DNA of 64,000 nucleotides from Gymnopus androsaceus JB14 (taxonomy: Eukaryota; Basidiomycota; Agaricomycetes; Agaricales; Omphalotaceae): contig ML769393.1 in the NCBI GenBank assembly GCA_009733575.1, positions 345,018 through 409,017 of the forward strand, given 5' to 3'. A program made the position numbers and the translations under genes. The notes beneath the pieces are model-generated. The model did not search any database and was not told the DNA's origin. It worked only from the letters and a program-made list of their open reading frames with translations. Below, one piece after another: positions 11,613-22,785 of the stretch (the stretch's first letter is position 1; each line of letters begins with the position of its first letter).

Positions 11613-13030
11613 TCATGATAGTGCATTGAGAGAGCGTAGCAATTCATCAACATTTGCCATGTACGTGTCCCAATCATCCGGTCTAACAGAGGGGTTAAGT
11701 TAGCAGGTGGCTTTGGCCTCGACCAGGAGAAATACTTACCGATCTTCTGTCGAACTAGAGTCGTTGAACAGACTGTGCACCTGCAAAGGAGTCCTTCTGG
11801 TTATTTCAGATCCACCGTCTAGTAAATATAAGTCGAGCAAACAAGAATCAGTTTCTCCAAGCCCACGAGAAAGAGATCTAGGCGCACCTGACATACCAGC
11901 AAAAGAATTCAATTTATAAGTACTCAGCTCATTTTCGAGTGTGCGCGCATACAAGGCAATTTCGGTGAGGGTCTTGAGGACCAGTGGAGCATCGTCTGGA
12001 ATCTTATAAGGCGTTGATATTGACAATATGTTATCAATTTGAGATTTGGCAAATTCGAAATCTGGACTGTTCAACCCAAGCTTGATTTTTCGTTCAGAGA
12101 TTTTTTGTAATTGTGAAAGACCAGTGAGCACTCACTGATGCCAGTGGGGTTAGCGATGGATTCTGATGGCTCCCTGAAGCACTGAGGTATGTCAACATCT
12201 AAATCAAGACGAAACAACATCGAGACACGAACATAGGCTCTTCGCCGCGTTTCTGCAAATAAAAAGATGGGGATCAGGCGACGGCGCATCAAGTTTAGAG
12301 ACCTTTACCTTTTTCAAAGCAGACCGTAAATGAGTGCATTCAGAACCCTATGTAGTTCAAGTTCATTTACTGAGACGACTTATCAGCAGGATTACGCTCA
12401 CAAAAGTCCTGCAATTTGAACAGATATTCCCCGGCATGTTGGCGCTGTCACCTGCAGAATCATTAGACTTGATCTAATTTTTCGAGAGATTTAGAGCTTA
12501 CAGCGAGCTAGAAGTTGAGTCAGTAAACGTAAGCTAGATTTGAATTATCAATTTAACTGACTTTTTTTGCGTCTGCATACTGCAGGGCACGTCAGTAAAT
12601 GCGAGCCGGAGATGAATTTAACTGACTGTCGCAAGCTCCTACAGTGGTACCGAGTATCGATCGTCAGTATGTATCGGGTCTGTTTCAAAGAAACCAGCAT
12701 GCACCTTGTAGCCTCCGTCTTCTAAAGCCGCCGTAGTTTTCTAATGGCGCCCCGGAAGCGAACATGAGGAGAGATGGCGAGATGTGTCCTAGTACCTCTT
12801 CCTTATATTTGGCTCCCTAAGAGTAATGGAAAGGTATGAGGAGAGAGCATTTCATGCTTTGGCAGCCTGAGGTGGAGTCTAACTATGAGTCTCGAAATGG
12901 AAACTGTACCGCTTTACACTAGGCGAATATGTAAATCCAACTCACCAGCTAGACTAAGGGCTATGCACCGCATCTCCTCCCACCGATATTCCGCTGTATA
13001 ATCCATTGTTCCGTGCAGTTCCACTGGAAT
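11600..13030. repeat. tandem segmental duplication, unit C
   Basis: Third direct repeat, lacking the NCA2 tail and left spacer. It contains gene C (11613-12444), TCAGT-type sites (12518-12665), the 5' exon near 12705-12765, and a tail sharing the ATTGTTCC-TGCAGT-CC motif (13010-13030) with unit B (10508-10530). Confidence 0.7.
11613..12765 (-). pseudogene. tandem-family gene C, probably degraded
   Basis: Third copy. A possible first exon at 12705-12765 (MFASGAPLENYGGFRRRRLQ, donor GTGCAT) ends in an Arg-rich cluster shared with copy B. Core exon: SPDFEFAKSQIDNILSIST...PLVLKTLTEIALYARTLENEL (about 11925-12075). Then FNDSSSTEDR and a last exon PDDWDTYMANVDELLRSL, here extended by NALS to the TGA at 11613-11615. 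Damage relative to copy A: a CAA-to-TAA change just before the core exon (about 12155), a frame break in the CSCLDVVSS exon, and a small deletion removing the CCCAG acceptor near 12345. I infer a pseudogene, although a differently spliced product is possible. Confidence 0.5.
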
Positions 13031-14349
13031 CAAGTCGCATAAGCTGATGCAAGACGGTCAGATCGGAATTCGGAAATTGCAAAAACAAAGTCATTGCAGA
13101 GACTATTAATAAAGCTGTTAAATTCAAAACTGAGCATCGAAGAAACAGATAATTCAACATGCTGAAAGAAAGGCGACGTAGTTCAGTCTGTCTCAGATTG
13201 ACACGCTTCGAACACCCATCGACCGACTTGTTGAACCGACTTGTTGAAACAAACTACCCCAACGTTCTTTTCGATATTAGAATCAGAGCGTCCCGAATTA
13301 ATCACTTCAAAGAACACGCGTTGAAAGCCGGATAGTTGAGAATCGAAGTGTGGTGTAAAACCTGGGTTCGACAAAACAAAAACAAAAAAAGCATTCCTGC
13401 GCGGTCGGACATGGATATCTTGACTGTTGTAAGAATGCATGAACATCTTTCAATGAAATCATGATAGCGGAGGCTTCTCTTCCGTAGTAGTGGTCAAGGT
13501 CAATGAAGGGATCTCGAGCACATTCAAAATTCTTCCCGATTGGGTCGATATATTTTGAATCGCCGAGAAGCACGTTGCAGGGATAATTTTGGGATAATTT
13601 TGTGATTTAGGAGAGGTAGATCTCTCGAAGATAGTCAACAATGATCCCGCATCCAATTTTTACAGAGCTCGATGAGAGGAGCGGATTGTGTCCACCAAAA
13701 GACAGGCCAGATTAGACAAATGCTAAAATCCATGACATGTACCTCCTCACAAGAGTGAGTTGAGTGGAAGAGCCTGAGTGCTTCTAGTTCCATCGATAGG
13801 ATTCGCAGTCGGCCTCGTAAAGAGGTCGAAAAATGAAACCAAGGATTCGTCCGGAATCTTCGAAATTGGAATGGATTATCCACGTTGCGAGGATGAGTAG
13901 AATACCTTGCAATAGGTGTGACAAGCGGATCAAGGCCAAAAAAGGAGTTTGAGGCTAAGAGGAAGATTTAAAGGAGCTCCTCTAAAAGGAGACTCAGAAA
14001 CCGATCTAGTAAATGGTACAACAGGGCTGCATCATTTTGTCCTGAGCCCAATTTTCTGAAGCACTCGAAGAGGCGCATCAAGGATATGAAATGACAGACT
14101 TCATTGGACTATTCGAGGAAGGAGGAAACTTGTTCTATCCGTAAATTTTTCGTGAATAATACTGAACAGGATTTACCTTCCATTGAACGAAATACGAGTA
14201 GAATACTAGTACCAGGATTTAAGATCGAATAGTCAAAGCTGAAAGATCGTAAGCGCTCATCGTGTGGCGTTGAATAAACAAGTCCACACGCGTCGCGTCG
14301 CAATCCAGTTCCACCACTATCGATTTTCTTTCTCCGTAATTCTACTATC
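13031..14349. other. weak minus-strand coding traces, no confident gene
   Basis: Minus-strand open frames at 13635-13883 (MDNPFQFRRF..., followed by a GTACAT donor-like site) and 13459-13656 (STSPKSQNYPK...) could be exons of one small gene or a fourth, unrecognisable family member. I could not join them with good splice sites and found no domain. Confidence 0.25.
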
Positions 14350-15231
14350 ATGGCGCCTCAGAAAAATTCTTCTACGACCAAGGAGCCTTCTACCTCTGAA
14401 AGCGCAATAGTCACACCGCCAACTTGCGCCCAACCTCCTCGTCAGACTAATCATCAGTCGTCCAATCCTGCCACCAACAACGTCAATTCTTCCAAATCTC
14501 AGGATTCTGCTGGTCAGCCAAGACCAAATCCAGACACATCCTCTTCGTCGAAGAAAACCTCGGCTCCGAAATCGACCACAAGTGACACTCTTGCCTCGAC
14601 GCACTCTGGCTCAGTTGCTCCGGAGAGTCGTCCTCTAACCGAAATTATTGGCGAGAAGTTTGCTCCTTTTGACCATCAGCGTCTCGTCGTGGGTCCATTC
14701 ACGGAAGAAACAGCTAGAGATTCGACTTTTGAAGAAGGTACGTTTGACGCGTTCTACGAATCATCATCATTTCTGCTTCATGGCCTTTGTTTATCGCGCA
14801 TACACGCGTCACTGTGCTTGATAGGGAACTAATCTTCTTCATACGAGCAGAACTCGGACCCTACTCCTCGATGCGATCAATCGAAACTCACGCGTGGGCA
14901 GCAGCGCGTCCAAAGCTACGAAAGTCAATTGGCGGTACAGAAGTTGGAAAACAAGATTAGCGATGTGATTGAGGTGGAGAAAGCACAAGGCATGTCCGAC
15001 TCATCTTCGAGGCCTCCTCGTCTCTTTTATTCGTTGTCGCTCTGGCCTGCCTTGCTCTTTGGTAGGGCCTTTGCTTTTCTCATCTTTCTATTTGTCCCTT
15101 CTTTCTTCATTACTGCTTTTTGCACTCTCCCCGAGCACTATGCTAATGACTCCATAGAACAAACTCGTCAACGCCTCAACGACTTTGTCGTTCACATGCA
15201 AACGGCTATCGCTGCCCTCACGGGTTTATAG
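14350..15231 (+). CDS. Ser/Pro-rich protein with C-terminal coiled coil, unknown
   Basis: Exon 1 starts at the ATG at 14350 and encodes a low-complexity Ser/Thr/Pro/Lys tract (about residues 1-95) and then EIIGEKFAPFDHQRLVVGPF; a GTACGT donor follows at about 14739. A later exon (after the acceptor near 14850) reads QRVQSYESQLAVQKLENKISDVIEVEKAQ, an amphipathic coiled coil. It continues after an intron at 14990-15157 as EQTRQRLNDFVVHMQTAIAA and ends LTGL with TAG at 15229-15231. That last intron needs a GC-AG splice (G|GCATGT...ATAG). It is 168 bp, in frame and stop-free, so retention would insert a hydrophobic segment. Exon 1 and exon 2 frames do not join cleanly; an assembly indel is likely. 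It may belong to a small coiled-coil complex, but I do not recognise the family. Confidence 0.5.
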
Positions 15232-15421
15232 ATCAACCATCCCTTTTCTCTGTTGCATTGACCAATTTGTACATCACAATCACTCTGTTTCTTTGCCGCG
15301 CTTGTACCATTACCATATTCATGGATAGATACGCTGTCTCTAGAAACCCATACAACGATCGGCTATTGCCAAGAAATTACTTTTTTGCATCCCAGTTCAC
15401 CTGTTGTACAACGCAGGATAG

Positions 15422-16401
15422 CTACTTTTGACTACCAAGTCTCCTGTCCGCGATACTAGCCAATGCATGTCGGCCAGTGAACAAGGTGACGACACCAAGG
15501 ATGGTACCGTAGGTTAAAACGTCGCCGAGCTTGAGATCCACCCAGTATCGGTAGAGAAGAAACTCGAAAGCGCCCAGGCTGGCCGTAAATGGAAGAATAT
15601 TCGGAGAGAATAAACGAGGGAGGCTAGCAGAGATGGAGAACCACTGAAAATAGAGGATGTAAGAATAGGAAGGACAGTAAACGGACAATACGCACGAGAC
15701 CAAGGAGAACAGTCCATGGAGCCGCGAATACTACAGCAGCGAACAAGCAGACACTGCGCGCGGAGGAAGTTTTGGCTCTGACCGGAACGTATGTGCGAGT
15801 TCGGGTAAGAGGTGAAAGTTGGCTTCATCAGGGTGAGCTGGTGCCGCATAGGAAGCAGGCACATGGAGGTTGAAAAGTTCCAGCTTTTCTGGAGAGTGAG
15901 AGGAAGAGCCAATTAAAAGAGTGACTTTCAAAGGTGCAGCTGAAGTTGGCGGAAGAGAGGCAGGAGGTTTCGCCATGTTCTATGAATCGATGTAAGGTAA
16001 GAATCTAATAGTACAGAGAATAAACAAACCAAGTCAAATTTCGCCTTTCCACTGCTTGTAACACGAACAGGCTGAATTCCTTCTTCGCCAGATTCTTCGT
16101 CGTAGAATCGCAAGAATGTCTGTTCTGGCTGAATACCCTTTCCGCTGGCTTTATCAATGATTTGGAAGCTGAGTTTCAGAGTTTCGTCCTGAGTGATAGT
16201 GACGGTTTCTGATGATTTCTCAGTTGCTTCAATTCTACAGATAACTTGGATGAATTTTGGAAACATCTCATTGGGAATGAGCACATACGATTTAGTCCTA
16301 GGTTCGCCTTTTCCAGAGATAACACTATATTTTGCGGATTCAACAGAAAGTTTCGCGGCCTGAGCCACGGCAGCTAGGAGCAGCAAGAATGCAGCCTTCA
16401 T
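15422..16401 (-). CDS. swp1: oligosaccharyltransferase subunit, Swp1/ribophorin II family
   Basis: Subunit of the ER oligosaccharyltransferase that transfers the N-glycan to nascent proteins. Exon 1 16030-16401 starts MKAAFLLLLAAVAQAA (signal peptide) and holds the lumenal domain ending RFYDEESGEEGIQPVRVTSS. Intron 15980-16029. Exon 2 15696-15979 has VTLLIGSSSHSPEKLELFNL, the juxtamembrane HTFRSEPKLPPR and the first membrane helix. Intron 15644-15695. Exon 3 15422-15643 holds two further hydrophobic segments and the end LASIADRRLGSQK. Exon 2 is 284 bp where a multiple of three is needed: one base is missing at about 15750-15757 (CTTG where a further T restores the frame), so the assembly probably lost a T. 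Length (about 290 residues) and topology fit fungal Swp1. Confidence 0.85.
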
Positions 16402-16897
16402 CGCGGTTTCGAGTGAAGGGAGTTTGTCGACGTGTCGCGTAATTATGCCGGGTCTATGCGGACCGTAAATTAGCGCCCACTTTACCGCTTTCCACTTTAA
16501 ATTACCACTTTCCTTTTCCACTTGAACCACACAACTTTGCTAGTTTCAAAATCCGCACCCGAGCGCCACTGAAATAATAATCCAATATTTCGCCCTGATA
16601 TCGACCCTCGTGCCACTTTAGAGCTGAGGGTACCCACGATTTAACAGCTTTCTTTACTTATGCCCTTTCAAAGAATCAGTATGTCTATAGTTTTCTTCTT
16701 CAATGTACCAGTTACTCAGAGCACTTTTAGAATCATAATGTCTATCCCACCATCTCAAGCTCTCAATTCATCCATTATAGAGCCTTTATCTTTTCCAGAC
16801 TTCGGAACCGGTCTTGACACAGCCGTCGAGGAGATTTCCGCTGCGCTGACTCGAGTTGAAGTCGTTCTTTCCTAAAGTTGAAAGTGATACTCCCAAG

Positions 16898-18215
16898 ATG
16901 CATTCACTCAAAGATCACACGAGCAGAGGCGACGGTCACTCGAATCTTCGCGTATCCAGAACGACGTTCAGTGACCTTCCGTCGGAAATACTTCTCGTTA
17001 TCTTCGCCTATGCTTGCCGGACTGGTGAACACTGGGAAGCTCTCTCATGCAGTCTGGTGTGTGCGCATTGGAGAGCCCTAGTTTTTTCCGATCCAAATAT
17101 GTTCTCCCATATTGCTTTGGTTGCCCACGACCGCGATCCCTATCCTACTCCTCCAACATTCACCTCTGCACATCTTCGAATGGTAAAGCTCACGCACTTG
17201 TATCTTGAGCGTTCCGAGAATTGTTTTCTCTCGGTAACTATAAAGACACCCACTCGTTTCCGAGGTATGAACGCCAGCATTCCATGGCAATCATATATAT
17301 CGGTCGCAGCGATAGACATTTTACAGAGAAATTCCCAACGAATAAAACACCTTCATCTCCGTGTTGATCACGGGCTCCTTCATGATCTTGCATATTGGGA
17401 TCCATGCGGGGAAGATATAGATTCGGGCCACAGTTTACCCTGCTCCCAAGTAATCCCATTCGACAATCTCTCCTCTCTCTCTGTGGATTACATCTCCCGA
17501 AATTTCTTCTACTTTCCTTTCCAATCCCTTCCTCGTCTCAAACACCTAACCTTCAGCAACGAAGGGTTTTACTTTTTCCAGAAAACCACTTCGCAGAACG
17601 TACCGGCGCTGAAATTCCCCAAACTAGAGACGTTTGGGATCTCGCAATCACCTAATTTTCACCAGCTGTGTCGAGCGATGGGCGTAACCAGCTGCTTCAC
17701 CGCGTATCCAACAAGTGGTCTTGTCCCGAATGCCCAGCTTGGCCGACCTCACTATTTCCAGCACTGTCATTTCGCAGGCGATCTTCCCCGGTATATCTGC
17801 GCTCAAAATCGTTGATTCGCCGGACGAGTTCACAGCCACGTTTTGTAGAGTATTCCAGTTCTCGGCGTTGAAATCGTTTGAACTGGTTTACACTCCCCCG
17901 ACAAGTAGTGCTGCTGAAAAATCATCATCATCAAGCGGTCGAATAGCATGGAAAGAACTCGCATGCGATATTGTTTATTTTATCAAACGGTGTCCGATGA
18001 TTCAGAATGTGACTTTGCGGAATGCGCGCGAGCAGTGGTTTGCTGATAAAGAGGTTGTGCAGGAGATTACTTTCCAGGCAGGTATCAGTCCGGATATTTA
18101 TATTATTGGGTTTCCTGTTGTGTCTTCTGAGGAGGAGGGTGCGTTGAGTGCCAAGGCGATGATGGAGTTTCTTGCAGGTTTCGAGGTTACGGCTGGTTCT
18201 GTTTTTGTTGAGTAA
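16898..18215 (+). CDS. F-box protein with leucine-rich-like C-terminus (frame break)
   Basis: The N-terminal F-box is plain: FSDLPSEILLVIFAYACRTG then LVCAHWRALVFSDPNMFSHI (about residues 25-75), the Skp1-binding module of SCF ubiquitin ligases. The rest has irregular hydrophobic repeats (HLYLERSENCFLS, IKHLHLRVDHGLL, LSSLSVDYI, LKHLTFSNEG, LETFGISQS, LADLTISSTV) like the degenerate LRRs of Agaricomycete F-box proteins, so it probably selects a substrate. The frame used up to about 17685 must change by one base to reach the downstream frame (RMPSLADLTISSTVISQAIF...) that ends with TAA at 18213-18215. The intervening GTAACC...CAAG stretch is too short for a normal intron. An upstream frame MSIPPSQALNSSIIEPLSFP (from 16738) ends at TAA just before and may be a 5' exon or a uORF. 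Confidence 0.7.
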
Positions 18216-18459
18216 CTAATATTTCTTGCTTGCTATATCTACCACTCCCCATAGTTGGGATATAATTGTTTTTCCAAATAACTGTAATTGTATCCATACG
18301 TGTACATAGTATATTTGTATCTTCTCTCGTAGCAATAATCAATTCGAACTACGGCATAAAATCAAGCCCACAAACGGTCGAAACCTCGTTATGAAATTCC
18401 TCTGAGGCATCGTCAGCTTTTAACCGCCAGGTAAGAGTGGTCAAGGACACATACCATTA

Positions 18460-20381
18460 TCAATTATGACATACTGAATCCCCTGTAGGCATCCTAAAAT
18501 ACCTCAACGTCCGATCGTTCACCGCACTGTGAAACAGAGCGTCCAACCGCGTCTGCTCCTCTTCGTTCTCCTGGTGATACTCCAAGTAGGCAGGATCCCA
18601 GTTGATGTAGAGACCAGTATCGGAGAGCTGGAGGCAGGAACAGTTGGACATGTATACGCGATATCCGAATGCTGGTGCACGCGAGATGAGCAGGTCAGAA
18701 TTTCCAGTATGAGGATCTAATTTTGCCGAGAGAACGTCGGAAAGGAGGAAAGTGAATAAGCCGTTGTTCTGTGGAACAAGGTTCAACTTGAGATTGGGAT
18801 GAGATGGAGTAGGAGAGAAACTTACAGTAGCGACAGCTACATGGTCATTATGTATGGCAAGATATTTTGAGCGACTGCGAGATGTGCCTAGTTGGAGTAG
18901 AGTCATGCGATCGTACAGCGTCGATGGGCTATCTTCAAAATTTCTGACAATAACAACCCGGGATCCTCGTAGCATTGCGACGAAATGGCGACCACAGGAA
19001 GAAACGTGTACTAAAAGGCAAGAAAATAAGCTTCTTGAAAGATAACAAATTAGTTGAATTACCAGCGACAAACTCGTCTATAATCCGAGCATCGCCCGCC
19101 GATGACCTTAGACTATGTGTTTGCAAATCCGTGTGCTGGTTCACCAGAGCCGCCCCTTGGGTTTTATCCGACTCGTACAACACAGAGAATTTGCGTGAGC
19201 CAAATTCTCGCCTTGTGGATGGAATATCTAGGATACACCTGCCGCTTTCCCTGGAGAAAACACGCAGTGCATTGGAGCCACAGATGAAGACGTGCCTTGA
19301 ATCGAGTTCAACGTAATTGAGCTCGTCAAGAGCACTGAGTCTGGGGGGAGGAGCATCAAAGGTGGAGTTGGCCAAAACGACCGCCAAAGCAGATATTGGA
19401 TCTTCCGGCTGCTGGATTGGTGTGATTGTTTGAATAAGTTTGCAGGAGGGGATGTCCCATAGGAATGCATGGTCCCAGGATCCAACCAGAAGGGTTGGGT
19501 AAACGAAGCGGAACGCACGGGTGCTTCGAGGCATTTTTAGAACGGCCCATGGTTTGAAATGGCCTTTGGGATATGTACTAGAATATTCCTCTGAAGCTTT
19601 TTGCGAGGCAGCGATCTGGTCCGGTGTGGCTTCAGGAGCAGAGGTTTCCGAAGAAAACTGGCTCGCAAGACGCCAAACTTCTTTCTTGCCTCCTATGCGA
19701 TCGAAGATGAGGTATCCTTCTCCGTATTCAAGATGGGCATATCTCTTGACATAGTTCTATGAAAGCGATGAGAATGGTTGTACATTATAGAAAATGAGAC
19801 ACACATCGGGCAACGACCATAGGATTTCGTTCTCTAAAAGATCAGTGACGACCAAGCCTCCATGTCGGAAGCTGGTGATGATAATTCCAGCTTTCTCGTC
19901 GACCTTGTGCCGATGGACTGCAAACCCAGAGCTGCTATAGGATATATAGCGTGAAGAGGCTTTCCCAGCCCAAGCTCTGTCTACATGAACGTGGGTCTGG
20001 CCTAGATATTTCTGTATTAACACTGGGTCAGACTATGGGCACAATTGGCGGCGCACAGAAAGATTTCCAGCTGGTAACTGCATGCAAGAACTTGGGAGAG
20101 TATAGCAAAGATAACTGGGTGAGATCCAAGGTTACTGAAGGAATGTATCCGCGGTAAACTGCGAGAGAATGATAGATGGAAGATTCGTTTTCATCGATGA
20201 AATCTTTCCAGCTTTTGCAGACAAGTGAAAGAGTTTTGAAACGAGATAAATCAAGAAAAGAGAGCGTTAAAAGAACTAATTCTGGAGGGAGTCGGGACAA
20301 CATGTAGTTGATAACGTCAGCCTTGCAGTTCTTTCTTTCTTCCCCTTCACTGGCTGCTTTGAATTTTAGAGATAACCTCAT
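18460..20381 (-). CDS. F-box protein with beta-propeller-like C-terminus
   Basis: F-box near the N-terminus: MLSRLPPELVLLTLSFLDLS then RFKTLSLVCKSWKDFIDENE. Downstream are WD-like stretches (GGLVVTDLLENEILWSLP, YPTLLVGSWDHAFLWDIPSC, RHVFICGSNALRVFSRESGR, VVIVRNFEDSPSTLYDRM), indicating a substrate-binding propeller, so an SCF adaptor is likely. Introns seen: about 19757-19807 (GTGTGT...CATAG), about 19011-19063 (GTAATT...TTTTAG) and about 18772-18828 (GTAAGT...CCACAG). Near 20030 the frame must shift by one base between WKSFCAPPIVPI and SDPVLIQKYLGQ. Start is uncertain: ATG at 20381 (MRLSLKFKAASEG) or 20303 (MLSRLPPEL). The 20381 start would lie 16 bp from the divergent CSN3 ATG. Confidence 0.7.
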
Positions 20382-20397
20382 ACTAATAGTAGTCACG

Positions 20398-22143
20398 ATG
20401 GCCCCAGATTCCCAAAGTATCGATGGTTTGGTGCAGCAGATCACGACCAGCAACAATCTGGAAGCTCTAGCCCATACTCTCCGTTCGCCAGCAGGATCTG
20501 CAAAGGATGTACGCGAATTTCTCCTCGCAAGCCCTTTGTCTTCTGGCCAGGACCCGCTTATGGTGCTGGATCTACGAAACAATACGCTCGGAGTCTTGTA
20601 TATCTTGTATGTGGCGTTCTTTTTCAAAATCTGCATACCACTCATCCCTCCAGATCTGCTCGTCTGAATTTATTCTACACAAACTCCGGCTCTGGCGTGC
20701 AGAGACCTCCTTGGGGTCTTCTCGCCCAGTTTTGTCAGGTTTTTGCTCCAAACCAAGCGCGTATGGCTCCCGAACGCGTGGTGAGCCTTGCAAAAATATA
20801 AAGCAATATGCTGTAGATCAAGGAAATGTAAGAATGCTCTTCTATACTGAATCACTCGCCGACCACTTTAAATCAGCTCAAACTCGCAATACCTCTACTC
20901 TACAACCTCGCCACTCGTCTACCCCTCACTCCGAGTACCCTCACTCCAATTCATCCCATCCTCCTTCTCAGCACTCTCCAATCCAAACATATCACTCCAA
21001 CCATTTGCCAGCTGCTTATCCAACATCCTATCGATGACTTGTACATGTTTTCCTCCGGCTTTTCTGAGCATTCTTTGAATGCCAACGACAACATGATATA
21101 CCATTATCTCGCCGGAGTGATTCTGACTCAGGCAGCCCATTACACAGCAGCGCTTGACTATTATGAGACCGCGATTACCGCACCCACCACTTCCAACTCT
21201 CCTCCATCTGCTCTCCAGCTCGAAGCGCTCAAGAAACTGCGCCTTGTGCAGTGCATCGCCTTGGGCGGTCCGCAGCCCTTGCCAAAATACACCTCACCCA
21301 TTTTGCTTCGCGCGTTCAAGAATTCACCATACCACAACCTGATCAACGCGTTCCCCGGTTCTCCTTCTCAGTCGAAAGACGGTTCGAGCAGTGGGAACAA
21401 CCGTTTGAGACAACTCATAGCTAAAGACCGGGATGTGTATGCGGCAGAGTGTCATTTGGGCTTGGTAGAGCGCCTCGAGAAGGAGGCACCAAAATGGATT
21501 GTCAAGAGGTTGACGGAGACGTACGTCACTCTGGGCTTGTCAGAAATCGGAAAATACATTGGAATAGACAACGAGAATCAAGTTAGGTCCTTGGTGTTGA
21601 GTATGGTAAGACTGCCTCATTCTCCTTCCGTCATATTTCGTATTGACTATCGATTCCGATTCAGATTGCATCGAAAACCATTCTCGCCACTATATCAGCC
21701 TCGGGTATTGTGACTTTCCATGACGCGCCTGGTACCGCAGATGTTAGTCCAGAAGATCTGCGCGCGCTTCTTGGAGGAGCCGCCATGGGTCCCCAGGATG
21801 CGTCTATACAGAAAGTCACTATTCCAGCTCTTCTTAACGCTGTTCAGACACAGTCGGCGTATCTCGCTCAACTGGATATGGAGGTCGGGCGCAGCAAGGA
21901 GTTTATCTCGAAAGCGTTCAAGATGAACAACGGTGGTGGTGGTAGTGGTGGTGGGTAATTTTTTCGTCCTTGTCATCGCTTCAGATCTCATCTCTCTCTC
22001 TCTCTCTCTCTCTTTCCTCAGGTATGTCTATGGGTGGACACGGACCTGGTTTTGGACCCGGAGGCGGTTTCCCCGACGACGACGAGTTCCCTTCTGCTCC
22101 TGGAATGTATTCGATGGACCAGGATACAATAATGTTTGGTTGA
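20398..22143 (+). CDS. csn3: COP9 signalosome subunit 3
   Basis: CSN3 is a PCI-domain subunit of the COP9 signalosome, which removes Nedd8 from cullins. Recognised by TTSNNLEALAHTLR, YHYLAGVILTQAAHYTAALD, LVQCIALGGPQPLPKYTSPI, SPYHNLINAFPG, the PCI winged-helix part YVTLGLSEIGKYIGIDNENQ, and the acidic C-terminus DDDEFPSAPGMYSMDQDTIM. Introns: GTATGT...CCAG at about 20606-20651; GTAAGA...TCAG at about 20828-20876; GTAAGA...TCAG at 21604-21665; and a last one carrying a (CT) run at 21990-22015. Between about 20790 and 20800 an A5 run is one base short of the frame joining VVSLAK to NIKQYAVDQGN, so a homopolymer deletion is likely. A glycine-rich linker precedes the last intron. It is divergently arranged with the F-box/propeller gene and functionally related, since both act on SCF biology. 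Confidence 0.9.
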
Positions 22144-22369
22144 AGATGAAGATGATTCAAAGTGGGTCAGAGAAACCCAATGCTGCATACTTATACATCA
22201 AGTCTGCTCCTGTATTTTGTTCATACGTGATTGAATTTACTATTCACTGTACAGTTTCTGCGCCCGAAACTTCTGGGGCAGAAACCAGAGGCCTGTGCGT
22301 ATCCGAGCAAAGCATTAGGTCGGTCAAACTTTATGATTCACTGTCGATCCGAAAGTCGATACCTAGTTA

Positions 22370-22640
22370 ACATTCGGCAAGGCAGCGGACGAACCAGGTG
22401 CTACACCTATCGTAAGCTTCCGTGGGCCCGGATTTGTGCTCGGTGCTGGATCGCTGAGAAACCCGCCTCACTCGAACTATTGCCTGTGCGATTGTGGTCA
22501 ATCTCGCACCAGGTTGTCCCCCAAAATCTTCACATTGTTTTCTTTGTTTGAAGGCTTGCGCATCGACCATTAGCGCATCACGGGGCATTTGGTGCCGAGT
22601 TCGTCAAGCAGCTTCACGAGGCTCCAAGCTTGTTCAGTGT
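22370..22640 (+). pseudogene. truncated copy of the SDR gene 5' region
   Basis: Matches the upstream region and first codons of the SDR gene at 41.4-41.9 kb: GGCAGCGGAC, GTGCTGGATCGCTG, CTCACTCGAACTATTGCCTG, CCCCCAAAATCTTCACATTG, and then coding sequence equivalent to IGA-SRGIGAEFVKQL-EA (GAGTTCGTCAAGCAGCTTCA at about 22598). Similarity ends near 22625. The ATG and frame are lost. Confidence 0.7.
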
Positions 22641-22785
22641 ATACTACGGTGTGAGGGTCGCCGCGTAGATATTTCAGTGTTGACTGCTGAAATGGAATAA
22701 GTAATTCACCTGGGTACCCTTGAAGGGGATTGCTATACGTAGGTTCTGTCCAAAGTACTAGTATATTGTTTCGGACCTTGGCGGA

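Noticed and set aside
13183..13883. Fourth copy of the tandem gene family
   Set aside because: No core-exon or C-terminal motif could be aligned; the similarity is only in general composition.
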